From Leptospira jelokensis (GTDB lineage: Bacteria > Spirochaetota > Leptospiria > Leptospirales > Leptospiraceae): a DNA stretch of 64,000 nucleotides. Position 1 is the first letter of the stretch. Every line of letters starts with the position of its first letter. This document shows positions 36,387-45,016 of this stretch, in pieces. The stretch is from NCBI RefSeq assembly GCF_004769635.1, contig NZ_RQGH01000011.1, forward strand, positions 395,501 through 459,500, read 5' to 3'. The notes under the pieces were generated by a model. The model was not told the origin of the DNA and searched no databases. It was given only the letters and a program-made list of their open reading frames with translations. The position numbers and the translations under genes are program-made.

Positions 36387-37517
36387 TTATGGTACGATTG
36401 TTGATTCCATTTTTGATTCAATCAGGGTTCTTACTTTTGACATCGAAGGCAAACTACAATAGTCGAATGCCGATATCCCATCATTGTTCCTAAGTCGTAT
36501 ATTAGCTTTTGCGGAAATTAGATATTCAGCCACTTCTGTTTTTTTGTAAAAAGTTGCTGTAATTAACGGTGTATTACCTAAATTATCTTTGTAGTTGATA
36601 TCAACTTTTTGTTCGACTAGGAATTGAACGTTAGATAGACGGCCGTTTGCAGAAGCGATGTGTAGAGCGGTTCTACCTTCGTTGTCTTCGTCCATTAGAT
36701 TTGCTTTTTTAGATACGAGCAGTTTCATTGAATCCAAGGCACCGTACTTGGCAGCATACATCATTGCTGTGAAACCATTTTTATCACTGGCATTTGGATT
36801 TGCTCCTGCCTCTAAGAGGATTTTGACTAACTCTTGTTTGTCCTTTTTGGCTGCTTCAATCAGAGCTGTTTGTCCATTATCATCAGCAATTTCCAAATCA
36901 ACCGAGTTTGAAATTAAAAACCGAACGCTTGCGGGTTGGTTTTGGTCAATTGCAATGGATAACGCATTCCAAGCAAAAAAATCCCGTAAGTTGGGATTGG
37001 CTCCATTTCGGAGTAGGACAGACATAACTTCTATAAATCCTTTTTCACTCGCAATCATGAGTGGAGTTCGACCATAAATATCTCGAATATTCGGATTGGC
37101 TTTGTGTTGTAGAAGTATGTCTGTCGATACGACTCGACCATACTTTGCAGCACAATGGAGCGGGGACTCACCGAAAACAGATCGGTGGTTAGGGTTTGCC
37201 TGGCGTTTTAATAATAAATCTACGATTTGATGGTTCTCTATACAGGAAGCAAAGATTAAGGGAGTGATGCCATTTTCGTTTCTTAAATTAACATCTGCAC
37301 CATGTTCAATTAACATTTGTACCATATCGACATTGTTCGATTGGATCGCATCTTGTAGGAGTGAGGTACCGGTGACGCTGTAAACCCAATTGGCATTTGC
37401 TTTGTGAATGTGCCTTCTAGCTGTTTTCAGATCATTTCGAATGATAGAACCTCTTACGATTGCTTCATTACAATATAAAAATAAAAATGTGCTTATGATA
37501 AGGATTATGGATTTCAT
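36387..37517 (-). CDS. ankyrin-repeat lipoprotein, 376 aa
   Basis: The signal ends LFLY-C (Cys16), so it is exported and lipidated. About ten consecutive 33-residue ankyrin repeats follow, with motifs such as NGITPLIFAS, GRTPLMIASEKG, NGFTAMMYAAKYG and GRTALHIASANG. Such repeats bind proteins; being in the periplasm or on the surface is unusual, as most ankyrins are cytosolic. Third gene of the operon, overlapping the preceding ankyrin gene by four bases (ATGA). No enzymatic domain. Confidence 0.9.
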   Translation of the reverse strand: MKSIILIISTFLFLYCNEAIVRGSIIRNDLKTARRHIHKANANWVYSVTGTSLLQDAIQSNNVDMVQMLIEHGADVNLRNENGITPLIFASCIENHQIVDLLLKRQANPNHRSVFGESPLHCAAKYGRVVSTDILLQHKANPNIRDIYGRTPLMIASEKGFIEVMSVLLRNGANPNLRDFFAWNALSIAIDQNQPASVRFLISNSVDLEIADDNGQTALIEAAKKDKQELVKILLEAGANPNASDKNGFTAMMYAAKYGALDSMKLLVSKKANLMDEDNEGRTALHIASANGRLSNVQFLVEQKVDINYKDNLGNTPLITATFYKKTEVAEYLISAKANIRLRNNDGISAFDYCSLPSMSKVRTLIESKMESTIVP

Positions 37518-38254
37518 TTATTTTCAGAGAATTCCAAAAGCAGTAATCTGATTTTTGTTTGGCCATTCCTTATGGCAAACATATCTGAGTTTTGATTTTC
37601 TATGTTTTTAATATTTGGGTTTGCACCATATTGGAGCAATAATTTGAGAATTGTAATCCTACCTTTTCCTACCGCCATGTGCAATGCTGTCATTCCTTGA
37701 TTATTTTGTAAATTTACGTTAGGATTTTGGCTTAACAATAGTTTTGAAATTTCAACGTAACCTTTTTGTGAGGCCAACATGAGGAAAGTATTACCATCCG
37801 TATTTTGGTAATCGATCTTTGGATGATACTCAAGATATAATTTTACCATATCCGTATGGCCATCTTCCACTGCATAAAACAAGGCTGTATTCATTTTGAA
37901 ATCTAATGAATTAGGATCAGATTTTGCATCTAAAAGAAGTTTTGCGATCTCAAGATTTCTATTTTTTGTTGCCCAATGTAAGGCAGTAAAACCAAATTTG
38001 TCTTGCGCTTCCAGATTGGCATTCTTTTGGATGAACAACTTGACTAGGTCTGAGAATCCAAGTTTTGTAGCGATGATAAGAGGTGTTTCGTTATTGGAAT
38101 TTTTGGAATTTATATCGATTTCGTTTTTTAGGAGAGATTCAACTTTTAAAATTTGCCCCTTCTCGGTTGCACTGCGCAAAGCACTACCACTCGTACATTG
38201 GAAAGTAAACGATAAAATTACCAAAAGGAATAAATGTGAGTTTATCATTTTCAT
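37514..38254 (-). CDS. ankyrin-repeat lipoprotein, 246 aa
   Basis: The signal ends FTFQ-C (Cys20). About six ankyrin repeats (NNETPLIIATKLG, GFTALHWATKNR, MNTALFYAVEDG, GNTFLMLASQKG, GMTALHMAVGKG). Smaller relative of the next gene, with which it overlaps by ATGA; its own ATG overlaps the stop of the S41-like gene (TAATG). Likely a periplasmic protein-protein interaction partner of the S41-like protein, inferred from operon structure. Confidence 0.9.
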   Translation of the reverse strand: MKMINSHLFLLVILSFTFQCTSGSALRSATEKGQILKVESLLKNEIDINSKNSNNETPLIIATKLGFSDLVKLFIQKNANLEAQDKFGFTALHWATKNRNLEIAKLLLDAKSDPNSLDFKMNTALFYAVEDGHTDMVKLYLEYHPKIDYQNTDGNTFLMLASQKGYVEISKLLLSQNPNVNLQNNQGMTALHMAVGKGRITILKLLLQYGANPNIKNIENQNSDMFAIRNGQTKIRLLLLEFSENK

Positions 38255-39744
38255 TAATTAAAAATCTTTTCTTGTCTTTTGTTGAGATACAATTGATAGT
38301 ATTCTATCGCTCTTGAAAGGACAAAGTCCATCCTTGTTGGATTCACTTCTGTAAACATACCATTGTTAGATGAGTTTGTTCGTAACTGTTTGTCTAAGTT
38401 TTGTTGGATCAGATGAGAAGGATTCCTTTTATTTTCAGCCAATGGTTTGATCCAATTCCAATATTTAGTTTCATCCATTTGGTTTGGGTCTTTCTTTGGA
38501 TCATCGATGATGATATCTGGTGTGATCCCATAACCTTGGATTTCTTCGCCTGAACTGAGTATCATTCTTTTGTTGGTAATACCAGAAAAATAACCAGTTT
38601 TTTTTCCAATTTCAAAAAAGACCTGAAAGGTTCCCTGTCCAAAGGTTTTTGAACCAAAAACCAAACTATTTCTATTTTGTTGGAAGCTACCCGTGATGAG
38701 TTCTGCTCCTCCTTTCGTGTTTGGACCGACTAAGATGGCAATGGGTCCTTCCCAAATGATGGTTTCATCTCGAATGGAAGGGTGAATCGTTTTTGCATAT
38801 TTATCCTGTAAACTAAACATTTGATTTGATTTTATAAAAAGTGAAAGAAATTTCTCTAGTTCCGTAAGGTTTGTTTTTTCACATTCCCGTAAATCAAATA
38901 GAACCGCTCCAATTTGATTTTGGTTTTTCATTTTCTCGTTTAAGTAGTGTTCGATGATTTTTTTTGTGGCACTAGAGGTTGTGAATTTATCATCGTATGT
39001 GATAAAATTTTTGATTTTGATGTAAAGTATATCCGGATAACCCGTAAAGATTTGATGAGAAATGTTATCCAATACATTGAATGAAAAATTATTTTGGATT
39101 GAACTGGTTTGGTATACACTTGAATGAGGGTCCAATTCTTCTATGAAACCAGACATTGCTTGGAATATCAACTTTTCTTGGAATTCATCCAATTTATCTT
39201 TGAATTTGGGATCCATTTTCCCCATTAAAAAAATATAATTTAAATTCTCTTCAAATTCAAATTGGTCAATCTGTAAATCTGCCATATGGATATTCAGTTC
39301 TTTTTTGTATTTTGGCTGAATTGCAGATTGATTTTCTTTTTCTAGGCGGCTTTGTTTGATCTGAATAAATTTTTGATTTTCAAAAGGAAGAACGGTCCCT
39401 GAAGGGATCACGTCTGGTTTCTGCTGATAAAGCTCATAATAGGTTTTTGGATAAATTTGGATACCGAGCAGTTCGTATGCTTTTGCAATTGCATTGGCAT
39501 AACAAGCGGACATGTTTGTTGGACTACTCGTTAGGTGGTGGGCACGAATGTCATTTTTTAATCTGATAAAATGTTCTAAGTTCAATTTTCCTGTATACAG
39601 GTATGGGTAAATGGATTCTTTTTTTGTTTTTTCGATCGAATCAAAAGGCAAACGTTTTGCAATTTTGGTTTTGGGTTGGTTGCACAAAGAAAAACCAAAA
39701 AAGAAACACCCTACAAGAACAAGAGAGAGAAACTTGGAATTCAT
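38254..39744 (-). CDS. S41-peptidase-like lipoprotein, catalytic residues lost
   Basis: 496 residues from ATG 39744; signal ends FSL-C (Cys21). It resembles C-terminal processing peptidases: FIEELDPHSSVY, a Ser-protease core (GPIAILVGPNTKGGAEL, then KTFGQGTFQV), and the GYGITPDIIIDDP tail. In active S41 enzymes the nucleophile is in a Ser-Ala-Ser-Ala-Ser-Glu segment and the general base is the Lys of TFGKG. Here those positions read Thr-Lys-Gly-Gly-Ala-Glu (343-349) and Gln370. The PDZ domain between the LDPHS helix and the core is almost absent. Probably a pseudo-protease. First gene of the ankyrin operon. Confidence 0.85.
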   Translation of the reverse strand: MNSKFLSLVLVGCFFFGFSLCNQPKTKIAKRLPFDSIEKTKKESIYPYLYTGKLNLEHFIRLKNDIRAHHLTSSPTNMSACYANAIAKAYELLGIQIYPKTYYELYQQKPDVIPSGTVLPFENQKFIQIKQSRLEKENQSAIQPKYKKELNIHMADLQIDQFEFEENLNYIFLMGKMDPKFKDKLDEFQEKLIFQAMSGFIEELDPHSSVYQTSSIQNNFSFNVLDNISHQIFTGYPDILYIKIKNFITYDDKFTTSSATKKIIEHYLNEKMKNQNQIGAVLFDLRECEKTNLTELEKFLSLFIKSNQMFSLQDKYAKTIHPSIRDETIIWEGPIAILVGPNTKGGAELITGSFQQNRNSLVFGSKTFGQGTFQVFFEIGKKTGYFSGITNKRMILSSGEEIQGYGITPDIIIDDPKKDPNQMDETKYWNWIKPLAENKRNPSHLIQQNLDKQLRTNSSNNGMFTEVNPTRMDFVLSRAIEYYQLYLNKRQEKIFN

Positions 39745-39768
39745 GGAATATGGATTAGATGGCACCCT

Positions 39769-39951
39769 ATGAACCAAACTGTAAATCAAAAACTCCGAAG
39801 GATCAGTTACTTTTTTATTGCTCTACTCATATTCTGCCAGAAAGAGGTTGAACTTGGAAATGCGAAATTTCAAAATATCCCCACAGGCAAGAATTGGATT
39901 TTGGTTTTACCTGCAGTGATTGATGATGTTATCTTAGTTTGTTTTGCTTAA
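39769..39951 (+). CDS. small putative lipoprotein, 60 aa
   Basis: ATG at 39769 encodes 60 residues with an N-terminal signal ending in LLIF-C (Cys23), a plausible lipobox, and a 37-residue mature part ending in a hydrophobic stretch (ILVLPAVIDDVILVCFA). It is divergent from the S41-like gene with only 24 bases between starts. No RBS is evident, and the hydrophobic tail could instead be a second membrane helix. Size and composition leave real doubt. Confidence 0.42.
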   Translation: MNQTVNQKLRRISYFFIALLIFCQKEVELGNAKFQNIPTGKNWILVLPAVIDDVILVCFA

Positions 39952-40051
39952 CTTGTTTCAAAAGAAAATCATTTCACGAAAAGTTGTTTCGTCTAATTGT
40001 TTGTGAGGATCTATCCAATTTAGAAAGTAGCCAGAGGGGTATTCGTTTTCG

Positions 40052-40540
40052 ATGAAATCAGTTTATAAATCGTTCTTATTATTGTTTTTGGTTTTTTTTG
40101 CAATTGGAACTTATGCGGACCCAATGAAGACAAAGGAAGGGGAAACTTCTTTAAAGTCAGCTAACTTACAATACAAAGTTGATAAGGGATTACTTAAAAA
40201 ATTGTTATTGGAAATCGGTTACAAAATATTAAGTGATGAAGACAAACTTTTGATCCTCTCCTACCAAGATTTCAAAGTGGGTCTTATGTCTGGAAATGAT
40301 ACTTCCATCCAATTTTATTCTTCCTTCACAACAGACAAAAAAAATAAAATGGATCTCGCCAACCGTTGGAACCAAAAGATGAGGTATTCGCGAAGTTATA
40401 CTGATGCGGAAGGCAGGCTGATTTTAGAAAGTGATTTTGATTATTCGGGTGGGGTATCAGAGGAAGCGATCAAAGAGTTTTTACAAAAGTTTCAGATTTT
40501 GAATTCTCAGTTTAGCACGTTACTGATCCTGGCAGAATGA
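40052..40540 (+). CDS. exported YbjN-domain protein
   Basis: 162 residues with a signal peptide cleaved after TYAD. The mature part resembles the YbjN domain: DLANRWNQKMRYSRSY, then AEGRLILESDFDYSGGVSEEAIKEFLQKF. YbjN proteins are usually cytoplasmic regulators with a chaperone-like fold; an exported copy is unusual. Its stop overlaps the next ATG (ATGA), so the Cys-rich protein is co-expressed. Confidence 0.7.
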   Translation: MKSVYKSFLLLFLVFFAIGTYADPMKTKEGETSLKSANLQYKVDKGLLKKLLLEIGYKILSDEDKLLILSYQDFKVGLMSGNDTSIQFYSSFTTDKKNKMDLANRWNQKMRYSRSYTDAEGRLILESDFDYSGGVSEEAIKEFLQKFQILNSQFSTLLILAE

Positions 40541-40812
40541 GTCGGAAGGGATTCCATCAATTCATCATATATTTTTTGATTTATTGGCTTTCACTAGTTC
40601 AATTAGATTCAAAGGAAAACTCTTTCTCGGAAGCATCCGATATTCGATTGTGTTTTGAAAGGGTAAGTGAATGTCTAAATCGTTGTCACCTCAACCATCC
40701 TACTAGTGATACAAGATTTCCGGAATACAAACGAAATTACTGCAGAGAAGAGTGTATCACCGATCCAGCGAATTTGATTTGTAGGAATCTATTCCAATCA
40801 AGTTACAAATAA
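40537..40812 (+). CDS. small Cys-rich exported protein, 91 aa
   Basis: N-terminal hydrophobic segment (about 5-22) then a polar mature part with six Cys in the pattern CX6CX3CX18CX3CX8C, suggesting three disulfides in an oxidising compartment. No family recognised. Translationally coupled to the YbjN-like gene. The hydrophobic segment lacks a clear cleavage site and could be an anchor. Confidence 0.58.
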   Translation: MSRKGFHQFIIYFLIYWLSLVQLDSKENSFSEASDIRLCFERVSECLNRCHLNHPTSDTRFPEYKRNYCREECITDPANLICRNLFQSSYK

Positions 40813-40828
40813 GAAGGAATCCTGATAA

Positions 40829-40966
40829 TTCAACCTACAAAACTCGACACTCTATCTGAATGCGTATGCATCTGCCAAAAATTTAAAATACTTTAATGCT
40901 TTGAAAAAAATAGTATTCGGAGAGGAACTGGGAAAGGACATTGAAGGAGAAGTCATACTCGGTTGA
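40829..40966 (+). pseudogene. possible coding remnant between Cys-rich gene and VOC gene
   Basis: After two consecutive stops (40823-40828) a 45-codon frame without any start codon runs to TGA at 40964. The translation has a protein-like composition (for example LYLNAYASAKNLKYFNALKK, then [12 protein letters not shown]). No homology recognised; it may be a decayed 3' end of a lost gene or chance. Confidence 0.25.
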
Positions 40967-40995
40967 TGCAGAACGAAAATAGGAGAGAATCAAAC

Positions 40996-41457
40996 ATGTC
41001 ACGTCCATTCAAAGTATTAGGGATCCAACAAGTTGCCATTGGTGGGGAGTCCAAGGAAAAATTATCCAAGTTTTGGGTCGATCTAATGGGCCTTACGAAG
41101 GTTTCCGAATATAAAAGCGAAAAGGAAAATGTCGATGAAGACATCCTTTCGATGGGAAACGGTCCCTATAAAGTCGAAATAGATTTGATGCAACCGATTG
41201 ATCCGAATAAAAGTCCAAAAGTTCACGATCCGAAACTCAATCACATTGGTCTCTGGATTGATAAATTGGAAGAATGTGTGGATTACCTTACCAAACAAGG
41301 AGTTCGTTTCACACCAGGTGGGATCCGGAAAGGGGCCGCCGGGTACAATGTATGTTTCATCCATCCAAAAGGAAATGAAGAATTCCCCCTTTGTAGCGAA
41401 GGTGTACTGGTTGAGCTTGTCCAAGCGCCAGAAGACGTCATCAAAGCGTTGGGTTAA
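40996..41457 (+). CDS. VOC/glyoxalase-family protein
   Basis: 153 residues from ATG at 40996 with AGGAGAG upstream; upstream in-frame ATG at 40963 is less likely. Two beta-alpha-beta-beta-beta VOC modules. Metal ligand candidates: His near the N-terminus is replaced by Gln (GIQQVAIGG), His in LNHIGLW, and Glu in LVELVQ. The spacing resembles methylmalonyl-CoA epimerases and glyoxalase I-like proteins. Specific reaction unknown. Confidence 0.75.
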   Translation: MSRPFKVLGIQQVAIGGESKEKLSKFWVDLMGLTKVSEYKSEKENVDEDILSMGNGPYKVEIDLMQPIDPNKSPKVHDPKLNHIGLWIDKLEECVDYLTKQGVRFTPGGIRKGAAGYNVCFIHPKGNEEFPLCSEGVLVELVQAPEDVIKALG

Positions 41458-41469
41458 ACCAAAGCTAAG

Positions 41470-42093
41470 TCAGTAGGATAACAGACGATTGGTGTCATAA
41501 CCAATCGTTTTTGCATATTCTATGTACTCGGTTTCAATCTGGGGGGCTATGGTTTTCTCTCTGGAGAATACCCACAAAAAATTGGGATCAGGTCCACCGA
41601 TGAGGGCTGTTTGGTATCCCTGTCGGTCAATTCGTAAGACCAAATAGTCCCCAAAGAAAAACGGAAAGAAAAAACTAACTTTTAGTTTGCCTACACTTGG
41701 GTTCGGTATGAGTGCCACTCCATCCAAACGAGTTTCCCCAGTTGCACTGAGGCCTTGGTTTGTGACTCGGATGGTTCCGTCTCCTGGTAAGGAGTAGGTA
41801 GCGGAAACGGCAGAGAGTCCAGATTGGAAAGAATTGTCGATGCGTTTGATTTCATTCCATGTTCCTAAAAATTGATTCCAGTCAACATTGGTTTCCGCAT
41901 AAGAATCAAAAGGCGAAGTGGATAGGTAGGTAACAGCACCAAAGGTTAGCAATCGACCAATCGTTAACTCATTTTGCTCTTCCTTGGTTTCAAAGGAAAG
42001 ATCCTTCGTAGAACAGCCATTCAATAAATAGAAAAGGAAAAAAGGGAGGAGTAAGACGACTTGTTTCCTGTTTGACCGATCTAAAAATCCCAT
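41470..42093 (-). CDS. lipocalin lipoprotein (Blc-like)
   Basis: 207 residues. Signal ends LLNG-C (Cys27). The mature barrel carries the lipocalin hallmark (FLGTWNEIKRIDNSFQSG), a central Tyr-Ser-Leu-Pro-Gly-Asp-Gly strand turn and the late strand LVLRIDRQGYQTALIGG. Bacterial Blc lipocalins bind lysophospholipids and help repair membranes. Last gene of a tight six-gene operon. The RBS and ATG sit in the loop of a 10-bp hairpin. Confidence 0.85.
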   Translation of the reverse strand: MGFLDRSNRKQVVLLLPFFLFYLLNGCSTKDLSFETKEEQNELTIGRLLTFGAVTYLSTSPFDSYAETNVDWNQFLGTWNEIKRIDNSFQSGLSAVSATYSLPGDGTIRVTNQGLSATGETRLDGVALIPNPSVGKLKVSFFFPFFFGDYLVLRIDRQGYQTALIGGPDPNFLWVFSREKTIAPQIETEYIEYAKTIGYDTNRLLSY

Positions 42094-42108
42094 TTCCCTT
42101 TAGATCGG
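42076..42108 (-). promoter_or_regulatory. hairpin enclosing the lipocalin start codon
   Basis: CCGATCTAAA (42076-42085) pairs perfectly with TTTAGATCGG (42099-42108). The 13-base loop contains the GGGAA Shine-Dalgarno and the ATG of the lipocalin gene, so folding would present or mask the initiation site. Confidence 0.45.
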
Positions 42109-42133
42109 GGCAACCAAACGTTTGATCCAAAAT

Positions 42134-43093
42134 TTAGATTGTGTTTTCTTTTTTTTGGTGGGCCCACCGCCAGTAGGCATAAGCAAAAAGTGCAAGAACC
42201 GTGGTGATCAGAAATTGTGTTAAGTGTACAACGGTTGCATACACAAGTCCTTCTCCCGGATCCCTTCCTAAAATGATAAAGCCAGAGATTATGGCAGCAT
42301 GGAAAACTCCAATCCCAGAAGGAGCCGAGGGAATTGCCACACCCATTCCACCGAGGAACATAAAGAGTAAGGCTTCTGGAAATCGAATTGGCATTCCAAT
42401 GAGCATCCCTGCCAAGTAATAAGAAACTGCATAACCGAATACCCATGTTGGTAAAGAATATGCCAACGGTTTTACTAGTTTATCCCCTTGTAGGAACTCT
42501 GAAAATTCGATTAAGTGGTGGTCAAGTTTCGTTTCATACAATGATTTTTTTCCAATAAGAGAAAAACACTTGAGAAGTAGGGATCGTAGTAGGGGTAAAA
42601 AATACTTCACTAGGATAAGACCAACTAACATTCCTATGATGACGAGACTAGAAATCAGAAGTAAACTTAGGTTTTTAGATTGTCCAAGGCCCATATAAAA
42701 CAGGGCAGTCGCTCCAATCACAACAACGGCTCCCAAATCCATCACCTTTTCTAAAAATATCCGGCTAAGGAGGTGTGTGAGAGGTAAATCCGAATCTCGT
42801 TTGTTCATGAGTAGGCGCACTAAATCGCCACCCCTCGCGGGGAGTACCATATTGAGTCCCACTCCAATGATTGCGGTAGAAAAGGATTGTGTGAATGTGA
42901 TTTTTTTCTCGAGCAGGTGGAACCAACGGATGGAAAAAGGGACAAAGGCCCAAAGGTTTGACAAAATGAGTAAAGGAAAAATCCACCAATTGATTTTACC
43001 TTCCAAACGTTGGAATTCTGTAAGATCAAAATTTTTCTGTAAAAAATAGATGGCAATGCCAGAGACGATGATTCCAAATAATAATTTTTTCAT
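42134..43093 (-). CDS. lysylphosphatidylglycerol-synthase-type (UPF0104) membrane protein
   Basis: 319 residues from ATG 43093; about eight membrane helices. Matches the flippase-like domain of LPG synthetases (LPG_synthase_TM/UPF0104) with conserved polar stretches such as NMVLPARGGDLVRLL and GGMGVAIPSAPSGIGVFHAA. No aminoacyl-transfer domain is present, so lipid translocation is the likely role. Gap of 4 bases after the HIT gene. Confidence 0.85.
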   Translation of the reverse strand: MKKLLFGIIVSGIAIYFLQKNFDLTEFQRLEGKINWWIFPLLILSNLWAFVPFSIRWFHLLEKKITFTQSFSTAIIGVGLNMVLPARGGDLVRLLMNKRDSDLPLTHLLSRIFLEKVMDLGAVVVIGATALFYMGLGQSKNLSLLLISSLVIIGMLVGLILVKYFLPLLRSLLLKCFSLIGKKSLYETKLDHHLIEFSEFLQGDKLVKPLAYSLPTWVFGYAVSYYLAGMLIGMPIRFPEALLFMFLGGMGVAIPSAPSGIGVFHAAIISGFIILGRDPGEGLVYATVVHLTQFLITTVLALFAYAYWRWAHQKKENTI

Positions 43094-43097
43094 TTGA

Positions 43098-43442
43098 TTA
43101 ACCTGGTGGCCACACCATATGCCTTCCACCTAACAAGTGAAAGTGAATATGCCCAACGGTTTGCCCTCCATAATTTCCGCAATTGTTCACCACCCGGTAT
43201 CCTTTCTCCATAATTCCATTTTTTTCGGCAACTTTTGGAATCACTTGGAAAATTTCACTTATCACTTTTGGATCAAGGTTTCCAATTTCATTCATACTTG
43301 TGATATGTTGTTTCGGTATGATGAGTAAGTGGATGGGAGCTTGGGGAGTGATGTCATGGAATACAAAAATCGAATCCGATTCGTATTCTTTTTTTGAAGG
43401 AATTTCCCCATTAATGATTTTACAAAAGATACAATTTTCCAT
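43098..43442 (-). CDS. HIT-family nucleotide hydrolase
   Basis: 114 residues from ATG at 43442 (MENCIFCKI). Zinc-binding pair CIFC (4-7), substrate strand PLLIIPK-like (LLIIPKQH) and the catalytic triad motif GHIHFHLLGG near the C-terminus (His-x-His-x-His). Hint/PKCI-type phosphoramidase that hydrolyses AMP-lysine or similar adducts. One base separates it from the ROK stop, four from the membrane protein ATG. Confidence 0.9.
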   Translation of the reverse strand: MENCIFCKIINGEIPSKKEYESDSIFVFHDITPQAPIHLLIIPKQHITSMNEIGNLDPKVISEIFQVIPKVAEKNGIMEKGYRVVNNCGNYGGQTVGHIHFHLLGGRHMVWPPG

Positions 43443-43443
43443 A

Positions 43444-44340
43444 TCAAACCTTCTTATTTGCAAAGACTAAGGATGCAGCCCCGAGAGTTCCAGAAAGATT
43501 CCGTCCTTTCCCCAGTTTTAATCTTTCGTTTAGGATAGGAAAAATATTGGAACGAATTTCTTTTTCTAATTGTTCACCAAACAAATCAAAGGAGTTGGTG
43601 ATCCCTCCTACAAATACAACGGCTTCGGGATTCAAAAGATGGATGGCTCCCCGAACCGCATGTGCTAAGGCTAAGGTTCCAAAATGGAGGATTTCTTTTG
43701 CAACTTGGTCTTCTTTTCTGACAAGTTCAAAAAAGGATTCTGCATGGGGCAGTTTTGTATTCGTAGATTCAAAATAACGATTGAGAAACCCTCTAGTGGA
43801 AAAATAACTTTCCACACAACCACGGGCACCACAACCACAGAGTGCACCTCCGATAACAGATGTTGTATGGCCAATCTCAATCCCGTTTCCCAAATATCCT
43901 GTATACAAAACCCCATGTTTGACAAAACCTCCACCTACACCTGTTCCTAAAGTGAGGATGAGTTGGGATTCGCACCCTTTGTAAGATCCGAAATAGGCTT
44001 CTCCGAGAGCTGCACAGTTTGCATCATTTTCATAAAAAACAGGTAACAAAAATTCCTTTTCTAACGTTTGTTTGATTGGGACATTTTCTATCCCTACCAT
44101 ATTGGCGCTTGTTAGTAAGATACCCGTTTCACTATTGAGAGGACCTGGTGATCCAACACCAATCCCTATGTTATCTTTTAGGAGTGGACGGATGGTTTCC
44201 GTGAGAGTTTTCAAAAACGAATCATTGTCTAAGTGATCTGGAGTTTTGGATTGGTTTGACTTCAGTTCATTTCCTGATTCATCAAAGAGTGAAACTCGGA
44301 TACTCCCACCACCAATATCAACTCCGATCGCTTGTTTCAA
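43444..44340 (-). CDS. ROK-family sugar kinase (glucokinase-like)
   Basis: 298 residues. ATP/phosphate motif GVDIGGGSIR near the N-terminus, GVGSPGPL, GTGVGGGFV, and the zinc site CGCGARGCVE with the preceding GHTT. ROK kinases phosphorylate glucose or another hexose using ATP; no regulator HTH domain is present, so it is an enzyme rather than a repressor. Gap of four bases after the ABC ATPase. Confidence 0.92.
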   Translation of the reverse strand: MKQAIGVDIGGGSIRVSLFDESGNELKSNQSKTPDHLDNDSFLKTLTETIRPLLKDNIGIGVGSPGPLNSETGILLTSANMVGIENVPIKQTLEKEFLLPVFYENDANCAALGEAYFGSYKGCESQLILTLGTGVGGGFVKHGVLYTGYLGNGIEIGHTTSVIGGALCGCGARGCVESYFSTRGFLNRYFESTNTKLPHAESFFELVRKEDQVAKEILHFGTLALAHAVRGAIHLLNPEAVVFVGGITNSFDLFGEQLEKEIRSNIFPILNERLKLGKGRNLSGTLGAASLVFANKKV

Positions 44341-44344
44341 AACA

Positions 44345-45016
44345 TCACTCTCCCTTAATCACTTGTTCGAACCTTCCGTTTTTCATTTCGTAAACGGTTT
44401 GGGCATCAAAGGCAAGTTTCATATCGTGAGTGACGAGGATGATGGAATGGTTTCGTTTGTTGTATTCATTGAGTAAAAGTTGGACTAAGTAACTATTTTC
44501 TGGATCCAAATCCCCTGATGGTTCATCGGCAAAAAGGATGGCTGGGTCGTTGATCAGGGACCTAGCAATTGCTGCCTTTTGGATTTGCCCACCTGATAAG
44601 GTCCTTGGTAAGGAATTTTGGATGTCTCCCAATTTCAAATGTTCGATGAGGTAATCACATTTTCTAAGGTAGTCATCGTTTGAGAATTTTTTTGTAAATA
44701 GAGCAGGGAGAAGGATATTTTCTTTGATCGTAAGGTTACCAACAAGTTCGGAAAATTGGAAAACGAGACCAAGGTCTCTTGCCCGAATCTCCGCTAACTC
44801 TTGTTTGGAAATTTGGGAAAGTTTGATTTGGTCGTACAAAATGTCCCCTTCCGTGGGTGACAACATACCCGTTAGCATCGAAAGCAGGGTGGTTTTCCCC
44901 GATCCCGAAGGCCCAATGATGGCTACATAATCCCCTTGGTTCACATCGAAGCTTACCGAACTCACCGCTTCTTCTTTTCCAAATCGTTTGGTGAGGTTGT
45001 GCACCCGGAGTAACAT
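44345..45016 (-). CDS. ABC transporter ATP-binding protein (LolD/MacB type)
   Basis: 223 residues, complete ATPase: Walker [10 protein letters not shown] (35-43), Q-loop near [10 protein letters not shown], signature [14 protein letters not shown], Walker [13 protein letters not shown] and H-loop VTHD. LolD-like group, typical partners FtsX-type permeases. Its ATG overlaps the permease stop by one base (TAATG). Export or lipoprotein-release role is plausible. Confidence 0.93.
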   Translation of the reverse strand: MLLRVHNLTKRFGKEEAVSSVSFDVNQGDYVAIIGPSGSGKTTLLSMLTGMLSPTEGDILYDQIKLSQISKQELAEIRARDLGLVFQFSELVGNLTIKENILLPALFTKKFSNDDYLRKCDYLIEHLKLGDIQNSLPRTLSGGQIQKAAIARSLINDPAILFADEPSGDLDPENSYLVQLLLNEYNKRNHSIILVTHDMKLAFDAQTVYEMKNGRFEQVIKGE

